Shown one piece after another: positions 1 to 7,789 of a DNA stretch of 64,000 nt. The number at the start of each line of letters is the position of its first letter. Within the stretch, counting starts at the first letter, position 1. The position numbers and the translations under genes were made by a program. The DNA is taken from assembly GCA_018302815.1 (NCBI GenBank), contig JAGVZE010000008.1:60526-124525 (forward strand), read 5' to 3'. Below the pieces are notes generated by a model. The model saw only the letters and a list, made by a program, of their open reading frames with translations. It did not search any database and was not told the DNA's origin. Origin of the DNA: Candidatus Woesearchaeota archaeon. Lineage in GTDB: Archaea; Nanobdellota; Nanobdellia; Woesearchaeales; ARS49.

Positions 1-1956
1 ATTTTCTTCCTGCTCGCGCTTTGCGATTGTGATAAGAAGTTCAGCAGTATCCTGCTCGTTCTTTGTCTGAATTATCGGGATGCCATAACTTACAGCAATC
101 GTCGCAAGCATACCTCTAATCGAATTAGGATGAACATTTCGAACAGAATAAATATCCTGATCGCCCTGAATTATAAGAATGGGTTTTGAGTATGACTGTT
201 TCAATCCCTTGAGCTGCTCTAAAAGCCTGCCATCAATGATGCTATCCACAAAATCAGCCACCAGTTTGAGCTCTACAGCGACACGATCGCTCAACACATA
301 ATCAGCAACACCCAACATCTCAAGCTTCACATCCGCGTCCTTATCAACAAGCGCTTTGAGCGTGCCATCGCTCTTCTCGCGATAATCAGCGAAAATTTTC
401 ACTTTAGCAGTTTCGAACGATTGTATGGATGGTTGAATCGGTTTGACTTTATCCCTTAAAGTTCCGCGCATACTCTCGAGCGCAGACACCATTTTTTTCT
501 CCTTATTCTTCGCGCTCCAACTATACGCCTCCTCTCTTGTTCCTTTCGTCATGAAAACAACAACCCTTCCCTTCTGCGAACGGCCTGTTCTGCCCCTTCT
601 TTGAATGCTCCTCACAGCACTTGGAATCGGCTCGTAAAAAACAACAATGTCAACTTTAGGAATATCCAAACCTTCCTCCGCAACACTTGTCGCAATCAAA
701 ATATTGAACAATCCGTCCCTAAACTGGTCAAGCATCTCAACCTGCTTTTTCTGCGAAAGCCCAGTATTGCCTTTCTTCGCCTGCCCAACAAAAACCTGCG
801 GGAAAAGACCCTGCACTTTGCTTAGTTCCTCTGAAATACGCACAGCACTATCACGGAACTGCGTGAACAAAATAACTTTCAACATCCTGTTCTTATCCAC
901 TTCCTCTCTTAAAAATTCCACAATCTTCGCAAGCTTAGGATGGTCAACCTTCTTCTCAAAAAGACGCTGCGAGAGAATGAACGCCTCCTTAAATCTAACG
1001 TCCTGTGTGAGATTTCTTACCGCTTTCACCTTACTCGACTGCCCCTGAGCGAACAAACCCTCAAAATAATTAATAAGCGGAACAATCCCCTGCCCCTCAA
1101 GCAATTCCAACGCATGCTGAGCCTTCATAACCTCCGCAAGAACACTTAACGCCTTAAGCGTATCAAAATCGTGCTCGCCCTTTGCCATCTTGCGCTGCAA
1201 CTCCATTTGAGCGCCAAGAAGCTCTCTTTTGGTCAGCAAAGAACCGCGAAGGCCAAGAGTCTTCAGATTGTCTATTCGCTGTTTAATGCATTGGTCCAAC
1301 AGAACCTTGATAGTCTTTAGTTCTAATGGAAGCTCAAGCTTAACCCATTCAAGCTCAACCTCCTGAACGTACGGCGCGACATCAGGATCCTTATCAGTCC
1401 TAATCTCAACAGCCTCGATAAAAAGATTCTTGCAAACATCCTCAATCTTCTGCATCTCGCTTCCAGGAGACGCGCTAAGCGCAAGAACCAAAGGATTAAT
1501 CGCCCTCTTCAGGTATTGCTTTGCCAAAAACACATAACTGTACTCACCTGTAGCGCGATGCGCCTCATCAAAAACAACCAAGCTAACCTGAGAAATATCA
1601 ACCTTGCTTCCAATAATATCATTCTCAAGCCCCTGAGGAGTCGAAAAAATGACTTTAGCCGACGACCACGACTGCGCGCGCAATTGCGGAGAGATTTCAC
1701 CTGTAAACAAAGCGAACTTATCTTCTTCAACATCAAGATGTTGCTTGAACGTGGTCAAGTGCTGTTCAACAAGAGGCTTAGTCGGAGCAAGAATCAATAT
1801 TTTCGATTCAGGAAATATCGACAAACGCTGAGCTGCCAAAAGCAAAGCGACACCAGTCTTTCCCATGCCGGTTGGAAGAACAACCAAAGTATTCTTATTC
1901 GCAGCAGTGGCAAGAATAGTCTCTTGGTACAACCTTGGAACAAACCCCTTAAGCAT
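1..1956 (-). CDS. hef: Hef: XPF-family helicase-nuclease (partial, 3' end beyond window)
   Basis: This is the N-terminal 652 residues of an archaeal Hef-type protein, which acts at stalled replication forks. The gene runs off the left edge, so the C-terminus (including any helix-hairpin-helix region) is not seen. The start is ATG at 1956 (MLKGFVPRLYQ). Helicase motifs appear in order: Walker A PTGMGKT, DEAH box (VVFDEAHRATG), SASPGS, and motif VI QRRGRTGRS. An ERCC4-type nuclease domain follows, with ADYREKSDG and then VELKLVADF. In the family the nuclease signature reads ERK; here the middle Arg is Leu (read at about 265-275), so E and K are kept but R is not. It is followed on the same strand by nothing else in the window; the 106-residue membrane protein lies just upstream. 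Confidence 0.95.
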   Translation of the reverse strand, partial: MLKGFVPRLYQETILATAANKNTLVVLPTGMGKTGVALLLAAQRLSIFPESKILILAPTKPLVEQHLTTFKQHLDVEEDKFALFTGEISPQLRAQSWSSAKVIFSTPQGLENDIIGSKVDISQVSLVVFDEAHRATGEYSYVFLAKQYLKRAINPLVLALSASPGSEMQKIEDVCKNLFIEAVEIRTDKDPDVAPYVQEVELEWVKLELPLELKTIKVLLDQCIKQRIDNLKTLGLRGSLLTKRELLGAQMELQRKMAKGEHDFDTLKALSVLAEVMKAQHALELLEGQGIVPLINYFEGLFAQGQSSKVKAVRNLTQDVRFKEAFILSQRLFEKKVDHPKLAKIVEFLREEVDKNRMLKVILFTQFRDSAVRISEELSKVQGLFPQVFVGQAKKGNTGLSQKKQVEMLDQFRDGLFNILIATSVAEEGLDIPKVDIVVFYEPIPSAVRSIQRRGRTGRSQKGRVVVFMTKGTREEAYSWSAKNKEKKMVSALESMRGTLRDKVKPIQPSIQSFETAKVKIFADYREKSDGTLKALVDKDADVKLEMLGVADYVLSDRVAVELKLVADFVDSIIDGRLLEQLKGLKQSYSKPILIIQGDQDIYSVRNVHPNSIRGMLATIAVSYGIPIIQTKNEQDTAELLITIAKREQEEN

Positions 1957-1988
1957 AGAGCATTACTTCAAACAACCCTTTAAAACCT

Positions 1989-2309
1989 TTACGCGCGTAT
2001 ATGTCCAGTCTTGTGAAGATAATACCCTGCAAGCATTCCTACCGCGAAAATTATGATAAAAAGACGAACATTCGTGTATAAGCTCAAAAGAAGAAACCCA
2101 ATCAAAAATCCAGTGAACATTATAACAACTTGCACGCGGTTCGTAGATTTGAGCCTATACCACAATCTGCCAAACAACAAACCCATAAGCGCGCACACAG
2201 CGTACAACGTCCAAACAGAATCTGAAAATAGCGCAAGAAAAATCCCTGCAACAAAAAACGCGACACCTAACAGTTCAGGCCAATCAAGCAAAGGGTCCAT
2301 CAAGCCCAC
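1989..2309 (-). CDS. Small membrane protein, unknown function
   Basis: A 106-residue protein with about four hydrophobic segments (WPELLGVAFFVAGIFLALF, TLYAVCALMGLLFGRLWY, VVIMFTGFLIGFLLLSLY, LFIIIFAVGMLAGYYL). I do not recognise a family. Its start overlaps the end of the site-2-protease-like gene by 10 bases and it lies 33 bases upstream of hef, so the four minus-strand genes from TraB to hef probably form one transcription unit. A plus-strand reading of this stretch has no domain and is taken as a shadow. Confidence 0.7.
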   Translation of the reverse strand: MGLMDPLLDWPELLGVAFFVAGIFLALFSDSVWTLYAVCALMGLLFGRLWYRLKSTNRVQVVIMFTGFLIGFLLLSLYTNVRLFIIIFAVGMLAGYYLHKTGHIRA

Positions 2310-3022
2310 CCCTTCTTAGAAAGGAAAATCGTGATTCCTATCGCAATCACAATTGACAAAATGGCTGATGAAAATCCAAACCAAAGAAGCAACGCAAGAT
2401 ACGCAGACAATCCAATGAACAACAACGCATACACCGCACGCGACCAAAACAACACTTTCGAACCATCAAGAAGAGGAATCGGCAACATATTCCACCAAGC
2501 GAACACCAAATTCAAAAGCATAAGCTCTCTTAGAAACGGCGATGAAACAAACATATCGACAACAGCTATCAATGAAGCGAACAACACATTACCAAAAGGA
2601 CCAGCCAAACAAATCTTGGCAATCACTGACATGTTCGCGCCGTATCTAAACGCGCCAAGCCGATGAATCGGAAGAACAAACGCGAGCGTTGAAGAAACCG
2701 CAAGCATCTTGACATCTCCTTGAGACACAATGACGAGCATCAAACCAATAATGATTCCATACCACCACACCTCATTTCGCGCCCTAAGGCCGTGCTTTAA
2801 AGCTATAACGCGTTGAAAGGCATGATGAACATAAAGAGTAAAACACACAAGAATAAACGCGCGCAAAAAATTCTGAAGGCCTGAAGCGAAATCGAACATA
2901 GCGCCGCCCCATTGGTCCCAAGAATAAATCACTGCCAGAGCGAGCGAACACAACACGAACTGCGAACGCTCAACAGCCGAAAACCAGCCATACCTCTTCC
3001 ACTTATCAATAAAATTACGCAT
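2300..3022 (-). CDS. Site-2-protease-like (M50) membrane protein, degenerate active site
   Basis: A 240-residue polytopic membrane protein with the overall plan of small archaeal M50/site-2 proteases: an N-terminal membrane pair, a zinc-motif helix, and a late NxxPxxxLDG motif. The late motif is intact (NMLPIPLLDG, residues 178-187, with the metal-ligand Asp at 186). The expected HExxH is instead HHAFQ (residues 66-70), so the catalytic Glu and the second His ligand are replaced by His and Gln. By family knowledge this should abolish proteolysis, suggesting a pseudoprotease; that is inference. It abuts the TraB gene (stop of TraB and start of this gene touch at 3022), implying co-transcription. 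Confidence 0.78.
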   Translation of the reverse strand: MRNFIDKWKRYGWFSAVERSQFVLCSLALAVIYSWDQWGGAMFDFASGLQNFLRAFILVCFTLYVHHAFQRVIALKHGLRARNEVWWYGIIIGLMLVIVSQGDVKMLAVSSTLAFVLPIHRLGAFRYGANMSVIAKICLAGPFGNVLFASLIAVVDMFVSSPFLRELMLLNLVFAWWNMLPIPLLDGSKVLFWSRAVYALLFIGLSAYLALLLWFGFSSAILSIVIAIGITIFLSKKGWA

Positions 3023-3711
3023 CAGACCTCTTTTACACTATCCAATATCTCCTGCTTTAAATACATTTTCAGCAAACGCTTAATCTCATCCTCATGGCCT
3101 GCGCCAACAACAGCGATTATCTTCCCTTGCGGAACCCGTTTTCCAAGCTGTAAAAGCGCCCGCGCCATAAACACGTTGCGCTCCTCAACAAGAACACGAT
3201 GAACATTAGGATAACGAACTTTAACCTCGCCTAATAATTTAGTGATAAGCTCCTTAGGCGGAACTTTCGATAAGTCAAACTCTATTCCTTTGCGAAAAAC
3301 AACACCTTTCACAATATCGACCAAAAACCTCCACTTCTCCTTCCACGTCAACGCCTTTGAAAACCTCTTTAACGTTATTTCTATATCCTGGTCGATCAAA
3401 GCGAGCTTTGCGCCCACACGCTGCGCGACACTCATAGCTCTTAACATCTCATCGCCAGGCATAACCCCTACTTTGCTTCCAAGCTTACGCTCAATCCAAG
3501 AACCAATCAACGCGAACAGCCAGCCCTTAAGACCCACACGCCTCGCGTCACGCAATCTCATCTTGCGCTCTCCATGCGTTAAAGCCTGCAAACGCTTCCT
3601 ATCAAGCTCTATGGCCACAATATCCGGAACGTCATCTGTGATAATCTTCTCGACCATTTTCACGCTCTGCGGCGCTATGTGCGAGGTCCCGATTATCTTT
3701 ATCGTTGTCAT
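3022..3711 (-). CDS. TraB/PrgY-family protein
   Basis: A protein of about 229 residues belonging to the TraB (pheromone shutdown, COG1916-type) family, identified by the N-terminal GTSHIAPQSVK, the AIELDRKRLQAL segment and the C-terminal ERNVFMARAL and VVGAGHEDEI motifs. The usual family has additional C-terminal membrane segments; here the protein stops after the soluble domain and the next gene encodes the membrane part separately, which may represent a split arrangement. Start chosen at the ATG giving MTTIKIIGTSH (3711); an upstream ATG would add two residues. Biochemical activity in archaea is unknown. Confidence 0.85.
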   Translation of the reverse strand: MTTIKIIGTSHIAPQSVKMVEKIITDDVPDIVAIELDRKRLQALTHGERKMRLRDARRVGLKGWLFALIGSWIERKLGSKVGVMPGDEMLRAMSVAQRVGAKLALIDQDIEITLKRFSKALTWKEKWRFLVDIVKGVVFRKGIEFDLSKVPPKELITKLLGEVKVRYPNVHRVLVEERNVFMARALLQLGKRVPQGKIIAVVGAGHEDEIKRLLKMYLKQEILDSVKEV

Positions 3712-3747
3712 ACACAATCACATCACATTTCACTATATTAACCTGTT

Positions 3748-4046
3748 CACATGTCGGAATGCCACCGGTCTTAATTGGACGGGTGGTTCGTCGGAAATGC
3801 TCAAAACTTATTTTTTTGTGAGCATTTCCGAGCGTGCTCGCAGTGATGCAGTCTTCTCATCAGTTATGCATCACTGCGACATGTGTGCAAACCAATTTGG
3901 GTGGCATTCCGAGACGCGAAAAGCCGAGCTTTTCGAGTTCCCAAAAACGCCTGCGTTTTTGTGACATGCTCAAGAACCACGGGTCATTTTATGTATATAC
4001 TGTTGAGCGCCGTAGTGCGATTACCAGTGATTCTTGACAGCGTCAC
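3748..4046. repeat. Gene-free compound inverted-repeat block
   Basis: This interval fills most of the 3718-4108 gap and is made of perfect inverted repeats. Arms seen: CACATGTCG 3748-3756 with 3877-3885; CGGAATGCCACC 3755-3766 with 3900-3911; AATTGG 3773-3778 with 3892-3897; CGGAAATGCTCA 3792-3803 with 3819-3830; CGCAGTGATGCA 3839-3850 with 3867-3878; CGAAAAGC 3917-3924 with 3928-3935; CAAAAACGC with GCGTTTTTG at 3942-3961; GTGAC..TCAAGAA 3961-3976 with TTCTTGA..GTCAC 4031-4046. The outer 12-bp arm encloses two 12-bp hairpins, a cloverleaf-like plan. No plausible protein lies here. It could be a structured RNA, a non-autonomous mobile element or a binding region. Confidence 0.8.
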
Positions 4047-4108
4047 CATAATCTTTAAATAGAACACTCGACCTAAAAAGAACATACTTATTCAAAGGAG
4101 GAATCACA

Positions 4109-4405
4109 ATGCTTCGAATGAAAAAAATATCTGAAACATACGACATGAAAGTATTCACCGACCAAGGTGACTATTTCGGCGACATCGAAGAAGCCCAGTT
4201 AACATCCACAAAAATACACGGCTGGAGAATCCGCGCCACAAAAAACAGCTTCCTATCAAAAGTCTTGGGCTCAGCAAAAGGAGTCATCGTGCCCCACCAG
4301 CTAGTAAAAGCAGTCGGCGACATAATGATAATCAGCAAAGCCGCAGTACCAAGCTATTCTGAAGAACCAGGCGATGAAAAACCGCTCGCAGCAGAAGAAG
4401 CATAA
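4109..4405 (+). CDS. PRC-barrel domain protein
   Basis: A 98-residue protein. The N-terminal ~75 residues fit a PRC-barrel beta-barrel (MKVFTDQGDYFGDIEEA at the start, then VIVPHQLVKAVGDIMII). The tail is acidic and low-complexity (EEPGDEKPLAAEEA). Archaeal PRC-barrel proteins include RNA-processing (RimM-like) and FtsZ-associated CdpB-type division proteins, but nothing here decides between them. The start is well supported: AAAGGAGG lies 7 bases upstream of the ATG, one of the clearest Shine-Dalgarno sites in the window, with a TTTAAAT box near 4054. It stands alone, next to the hairpin block. Confidence 0.8.
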   Translation: MLRMKKISETYDMKVFTDQGDYFGDIEEAQLTSTKIHGWRIRATKNSFLSKVLGSAKGVIVPHQLVKAVGDIMIISKAAVPSYSEEPGDEKPLAAEEA

Positions 4406-4485
4406 TTAGAATTTATTCATCTTTTTTCAATAGTTATTTATTTTTTAGTTGAAAAATCATTCATTGTGATGAAGGCACACAGACA

Positions 4486-4758
4486 ATGACGCAGCTATTA
4501 CAAACTTTGTTCCACATATTGTTTCCCAAAAAATCCGAATTCTTTGATGATGAAGACAAAGCACTTGAGGCAGTTTTTCGATATAAAGGAGAAACCGTTC
4601 CAAACGGCGAACTAGAAAAAATAGGCAAACTCTTAACCTGTCTTGGTGAAAATTCAATCGTTCCTCGAATCGAACGCACAACCGAATACGTGCACGGCGA
4701 ACCCATGCACATACAATTCACGACACGGTATTTTGTTCAATACGACAGAATGAAATAG
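4486..4758 (+). CDS. Hypothetical protein, 90 aa
   Basis: A small soluble protein of unknown function, MTQLLQTLFH at the N-terminus, moderately acidic, without cysteines other than one, no transmembrane segment and no motif I recognise. It ends with TAG. Two minus-strand readings cover the same DNA, but their composition (Ser/Arg/Cys-rich) looks like antisense shadow. Support is only coding appearance and a position in line with neighbouring plus-strand genes. Confidence 0.55.
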   Translation: MTQLLQTLFHILFPKKSEFFDDEDKALEAVFRYKGETVPNGELEKIGKLLTCLGENSIVPRIERTTEYVHGEPMHIQFTTRYFVQYDRMK

Positions 4759-4859
4759 ATTTAGACTTCTAAAGGGTCAGCAAAACTTCATGAGCGCCGT
4801 TTTTCTTCACTTTCACATCACTATAAAAGTTTAAGAACCAACTTCTTACAGCACAACAT

Positions 4860-5261
4860 ATGAATCTAAAAGAGTGGATGATAACGTACCTTAAAAGCAG
4901 GGACGCGATAAAACAGGAAATAATTGGAATAGAAGATAACGGCGATTCTTTTATCGTGCGCAAACAAAACACTGACACTTTATTCTTAATCCGGCCTGAA
5001 TTAAATTCTATGGATGAAATAAAGCAAAAAGCCAACGAGCAGACCTCTCTTGCAGTACACAACACAAAACGCAACGTCGATTTTGTCATAACAAACTGGG
5101 ACGCGCTCTCAAAATTCGAGAAATTGTGCATTTACTTTGTCAATTCCGTCTCAAACGAAAAATGGATGCTCTATCCGCACACCCACAATCAAATAACAGA
5201 AAAAACGGCTCTTAGAAAAGGACTTGAAGCCATGTATTCAGAAGTCACACCGGCAACGTGA
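4860..5261 (+). CDS. Hypothetical protein, 133 aa
   Basis: A soluble 133-residue protein of unknown family (MNLKEWMITYLKSRDAI). The N-terminal half has alternating charged and hydrophobic residues typical of a small alpha/beta fold (IGIEDNGDSFIVRKQNTDTL). A TATA-like CTATAAAAG box sits near 4821-4829, about 30 bases before the ATG, so the transcript is probably leaderless or nearly so. The 3' end converges with the HAD gene at 5267 with 5 bases between. Confidence 0.7.
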   Translation: MNLKEWMITYLKSRDAIKQEIIGIEDNGDSFIVRKQNTDTLFLIRPELNSMDEIKQKANEQTSLAVHNTKRNVDFVITNWDALSKFEKLCIYFVNSVSNEKWMLYPHTHNQITEKTALRKGLEAMYSEVTPAT

Positions 5262-5266
5262 TCGTT

Positions 5267-5872
5267 TTATTTTTGATAATGTCTTTTCACGAATTCTACC
5301 GCGCTTGGAACCTCGTTCCAATCATAAACCCTGATAACTCCATTCGGAACAGCTCCCTGATTCCAAGACCTATCCAGCAAAATGCCGGCAACACCATGAG
5401 ATGCGCAATTCTCAAGATGAGGAATAAGATCATCAATATGGACGAGAGCGCCCTGCTCTCTGCAAACTTCTCCCTTAGTTTTCTTTTGTTTATCGAACGA
5501 ATCGATGAAAACAATCTGCCTGAACACATCACCAATTTCCCTTCTTATCGAATCCACAGTCAACTCACGAATGTCATCAGGCCGGCTAGTCACAGAAATC
5601 AAATCATACCGCTCTTTTAATCTCCTAATTCCTTCAATTGCCCCTGAAACAACAGGTATGTTTTTGAAATCTTCAGAGCGGTAATACTCAAAAATCTTAG
5701 CCGCGCGCTCAGGGCGAGTCCTTCCAATCGCGTGAGCGTACTCCCTAAAATCATAATATTTCAAACCCTTATGAGAAACCACGTGCTCAGGATACGCGTT
5801 GTTATGCCAATCAAATAGGCCCGGAACAAAATGAAACAACACATCATCGATGTCAACGCTTAATAGGTCCAC
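5267..5872 (-). CDS. HAD-superfamily phosphatase, 5'-nucleotidase-like
   Basis: A 201-residue HAD hydrolase. The nucleophile motif is DIDDV near residue 7, motif II is the Ser/Thr in ISVTSRPDD, and the acidic motif is VHIDDLIPHLENC. The size, a capless layout and the C-terminal WNQGAVPNGVIRVYDWNEV resemble the NT5C/YqfW-type 5'(3')-deoxyribonucleotidase-like group (family-level inference). It has a paralogue immediately upstream (5909-6517) sharing the order of motifs and the C-terminal W-N/S-x-x-P pattern, so the pair looks like an old tandem duplication. Natural substrate unknown. Confidence 0.85.
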   Translation of the reverse strand: MDLLSVDIDDVLFHFVPGLFDWHNNAYPEHVVSHKGLKYYDFREYAHAIGRTRPERAAKIFEYYRSEDFKNIPVVSGAIEGIRRLKERYDLISVTSRPDDIRELTVDSIRREIGDVFRQIVFIDSFDKQKKTKGEVCREQGALVHIDDLIPHLENCASHGVAGILLDRSWNQGAVPNGVIRVYDWNEVPSAVEFVKRHYQK

Positions 5873-5908
5873 TTAAATAGAGTATGGCAGATGAGTATAA
5901 CTTCTTTT

Positions 5909-6517
5909 CTATTGCTCAAGCATGAGATGAACTAGGTGTGGAATTTCGCTCCACGAATACGCACGAGCCACTCCTTTCGGAAGAGACTTTCGATTCCACG
6001 GCGCGTCCATAAGTATGACTTTAATATCCTGCTCGGCACATTCATTCGCATAAGGAAGACCATCTTCAATAATCAGCCTTGCGCCAATCTCTTGGCACTT
6101 TCGCGCTTTCCTTCCTTTCTCACGAAAACCTTCGACGGAATGAACTTCGTAAATACTCGAGAATTCCTGATTCACCCATCGACTCGTGTGCTCGTGCCAA
6201 AGAGTCGGCCTTGCAGTCACTGCATGAATCTCAAATCCTGCAAGTTTTGCCAGCCCTTCTTTTGCCCCTTCAAAAACACCGATTTTTTGGACGTGACCCT
6301 CTTCGTAAAATCGCTTCATCCACGAAAGCCAATATTTTTGCGTATTGCCAAGACTCTCGTGCAGTTCGTATGACTCAGTCAACATATCTCTGGTGTATTT
6401 CGTTCCATTGATTTTATTGTACCAACATAAAAAACTCACAACATAATTCGCTAGCACTTCATCGATATCGGTCGCGATGACGATATTATCCTGTTCGAGA
6501 TAAGAATCCAAGCCCAT
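5909..6517 (-). CDS. HAD-superfamily phosphatase, paralogue of the neighbour
   Basis: A 202-residue HAD protein with DIDEV (nucleophile Asp), HAVTARP (motif II), and IIEDGLPYANEC (acidic motif), and a C-terminal DAPWNRKSLPKGVARAYSWSEI segment matching the neighbouring paralogue. The ATG at 6517 lies one base beyond the 3' end of tRNA-Gly on the same strand, so this mRNA may be generated by tRNA 3'-end processing of a joint transcript; that is inference from spacing. The paralogue follows 36 bases downstream. Confidence 0.85.
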   Translation of the reverse strand: MGLDSYLEQDNIVIATDIDEVLANYVVSFLCWYNKINGTKYTRDMLTESYELHESLGNTQKYWLSWMKRFYEEGHVQKIGVFEGAKEGLAKLAGFEIHAVTARPTLWHEHTSRWVNQEFSSIYEVHSVEGFREKGRKARKCQEIGARLIIEDGLPYANECAEQDIKVILMDAPWNRKSLPKGVARAYSWSEIPHLVHLMLEQ

Positions 6518-6518
6518 A

Positions 6519-6589
6519 TACGGCAGCCGGGAATCGAACCCGGACCATAAGCTTGGGAAGCTCAGATCATACCACTAGACCACTGCCGT
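6519..6589 (-). tRNA. tRNA-Gly (CCC)
   Basis: A 71-base cloverleaf read by eye: acceptor ACGGCAG/CTGCCGT, D-arm GTC/GAT, anticodon stem TGAGC/GCTTA with loop TTCCCAA giving anticodon CCC, T-arm CCGGG-TTCGATT-CCCGG, discriminator A. The first pair is A-U rather than the usual G-C. There is no intron and no encoded CCA. Unlike the Leu, His and Arg tRNAs in this window, no partial copy of this tRNA is seen nearby. Confidence 0.95.
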
Positions 6590-6724
6590 GCAAAACATTC
6601 TGGAAAGCCGATGAATAAAAAGCTATGCACGAAGCCAGTATACTAAAAAGTAACATTTATATATCAGTATATTCTAATAACAGACACGCCAGAGTGATGT
6701 GATAGAGAGTAAAAAAGAGAATAT

Positions 6725-6764
6725 AGAGGTATCGCAGAACTGCGGTTCGCGTGGCCTCTTTTTT
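6725..6764 (+). terminator. Terminator-like hairpin in the leader of the solenoid-protein gene
   Basis: AGAGG (6725-6729) pairs with CCTCT (6755-6759) around an inner CGCAG/CTGCG pair, followed directly by six T residues. TTATATAT near 6657-6664 could be the promoter for the gene starting at 6812, which would place this hairpin-T6 unit inside its 5' leader. It could be an attenuator or the end of a short RNA; no test is possible from sequence alone. Confidence 0.4.
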
Positions 6765-6811
6765 CATGAAATAATAATCAAAAAGAGTGATGAAAACAGA
6801 GGTGTTGTGAA

Positions 6812-7549
6812 ATGGATACAGTTCTACAAAAAATAGTCAATAACGCGGCAGAAAGCGCCCAAGAGCTTCGCAAAAAAGAACAGAAACTAAGCAATTTCAG
6901 ACAAATTCTTCCAGCGCTCATCGAAAAAGGATTCGACAACATAAACCTCTCAATGTTCGATGAAGAAACCAGAATGGGACTTCTCAACGCATTCGGCGAT
7001 GAATACGTACGCAAAGGACGCCTACCTGAAGCGATGAAAGTCTACATACTCGCAGGCAACAAAGCCAAACTCACCTCTATCGGTGAAGACTATGAGAAAG
7101 TCGGCCTTTACAGCAACGCGATAGACTGCTACCGCCTCGCAGACAACAACGACAAACTCCTCAAAGTCGGCAACAAATGCCTCGAAGAAGGCAAAACGGG
7201 AGACGCCATCAAAGCCTTTCGCGCTGTTAACGATGTGGAACGACTTACCAGAGTAGGCGAAGACAGCCTGCGCAAAGAAAAATACGACCACGCAATCGAA
7301 GTATTCTCTGCAGTCGGCAACAAGCAAAAACTCGCAGAAGTCGGAGACAAAGCCCTTCGTGAACGACAATTAGGTTACGCGGCCAAAGCCTACGAAATGG
7401 CAGGCGATTCAACCAGACTATCAACTCTTGGCGATACTTGCCTTCGAGAAGGACTATTCGCGACAGCATACAAAAGCTATGTTCTCGCAGGCAACACAAT
7501 GATGGCGCAATTCGTCAAAGAAAACTTCGGAAACCAAATGACACTATGA
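6812..7549 (+). CDS. Alpha-solenoid (TPR-like) repeat protein
   Basis: A 245-residue protein. After a helical N-terminus (about residues 1-65) it consists of about five tandem helical repeats of ~33 residues with the pattern L-x-x-x-G-[DE]-x-x-x-[RE]-x-G-x-x-x-x-A-[IA]-x-x-[FY]-x-x-A-[GN]. Visible repeat cores include AFGDEYVRKGRLPEAMKVY, IGEDYEKVGLYSNAIDCY, VGEDSLRKEKYDHAIEVF and LGDTCLREGLFATAYKSY. Such repeats are protein-binding scaffolds. The stop overlaps the start of the zinc-finger gene (ATGA), and a coiled-coil gene follows 1 base after that, so all three are probably translated together and may form one complex. The partner is unknown. Confidence 0.8.
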   Translation: MDTVLQKIVNNAAESAQELRKKEQKLSNFRQILPALIEKGFDNINLSMFDEETRMGLLNAFGDEYVRKGRLPEAMKVYILAGNKAKLTSIGEDYEKVGLYSNAIDCYRLADNNDKLLKVGNKCLEEGKTGDAIKAFRAVNDVERLTRVGEDSLRKEKYDHAIEVFSAVGNKQKLAEVGDKALRERQLGYAAKAYEMAGDSTRLSTLGDTCLREGLFATAYKSYVLAGNTMMAQFVKENFGNQMTL

Positions 7550-7788
7550 ACAAATGCGATAGACATAAAAAAGAGCACGTAGGCAGCTGCATGTGGTGCG
7601 GCAAAAAAGTCTGCGAATTCTGCGTAGCCAGACAAGAAGGCACAAAGAAATATTGCGAGAAATGCGCGATACAACTCGGAGGAGTTAGACGTGAACCTTT
7701 GCCAAGAGTAGGCAAAATGCCTTTGCCCGCGAGCGGCCGCAAGTTCAAATTCGAAAACGGCTACTTAGTCATGGACGGAGGAGAGTAA
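7546..7788 (+). CDS. Small B-box-like zinc-finger protein
   Basis: An 80-residue protein starting at the ATG that overlaps the preceding stop (ATGA). It has an ordered set of metal ligands: C4, H7, H11, C15, C18, C23, C26, then C37 and C40 (CDRHKKEH, CMWCGKKVCEFC, YCEKC), the layout of a B-box/treble-clef two-zinc module. The C-terminal 40 residues are basic and without a domain. It sits in the middle of a three-gene coupled operon with a solenoid and a coiled-coil protein. A longer upstream frame start is possible but would overlap the solenoid gene heavily. Confidence 0.8.
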   Translation: MNKCDRHKKEHVGSCMWCGKKVCEFCVARQEGTKKYCEKCAIQLGGVRREPLPRVGKMPLPASGRKFKFENGYLVMDGGE

Positions 7789-7789
7789 G

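Noticed and set aside
3242..3964. 240-codon plus-strand frame opposite the TraB gene running into the hairpin block
   Set aside because: Antisense shadow of a well-supported TraB gene; Ser/Thr/Ile-rich composition without a domain.
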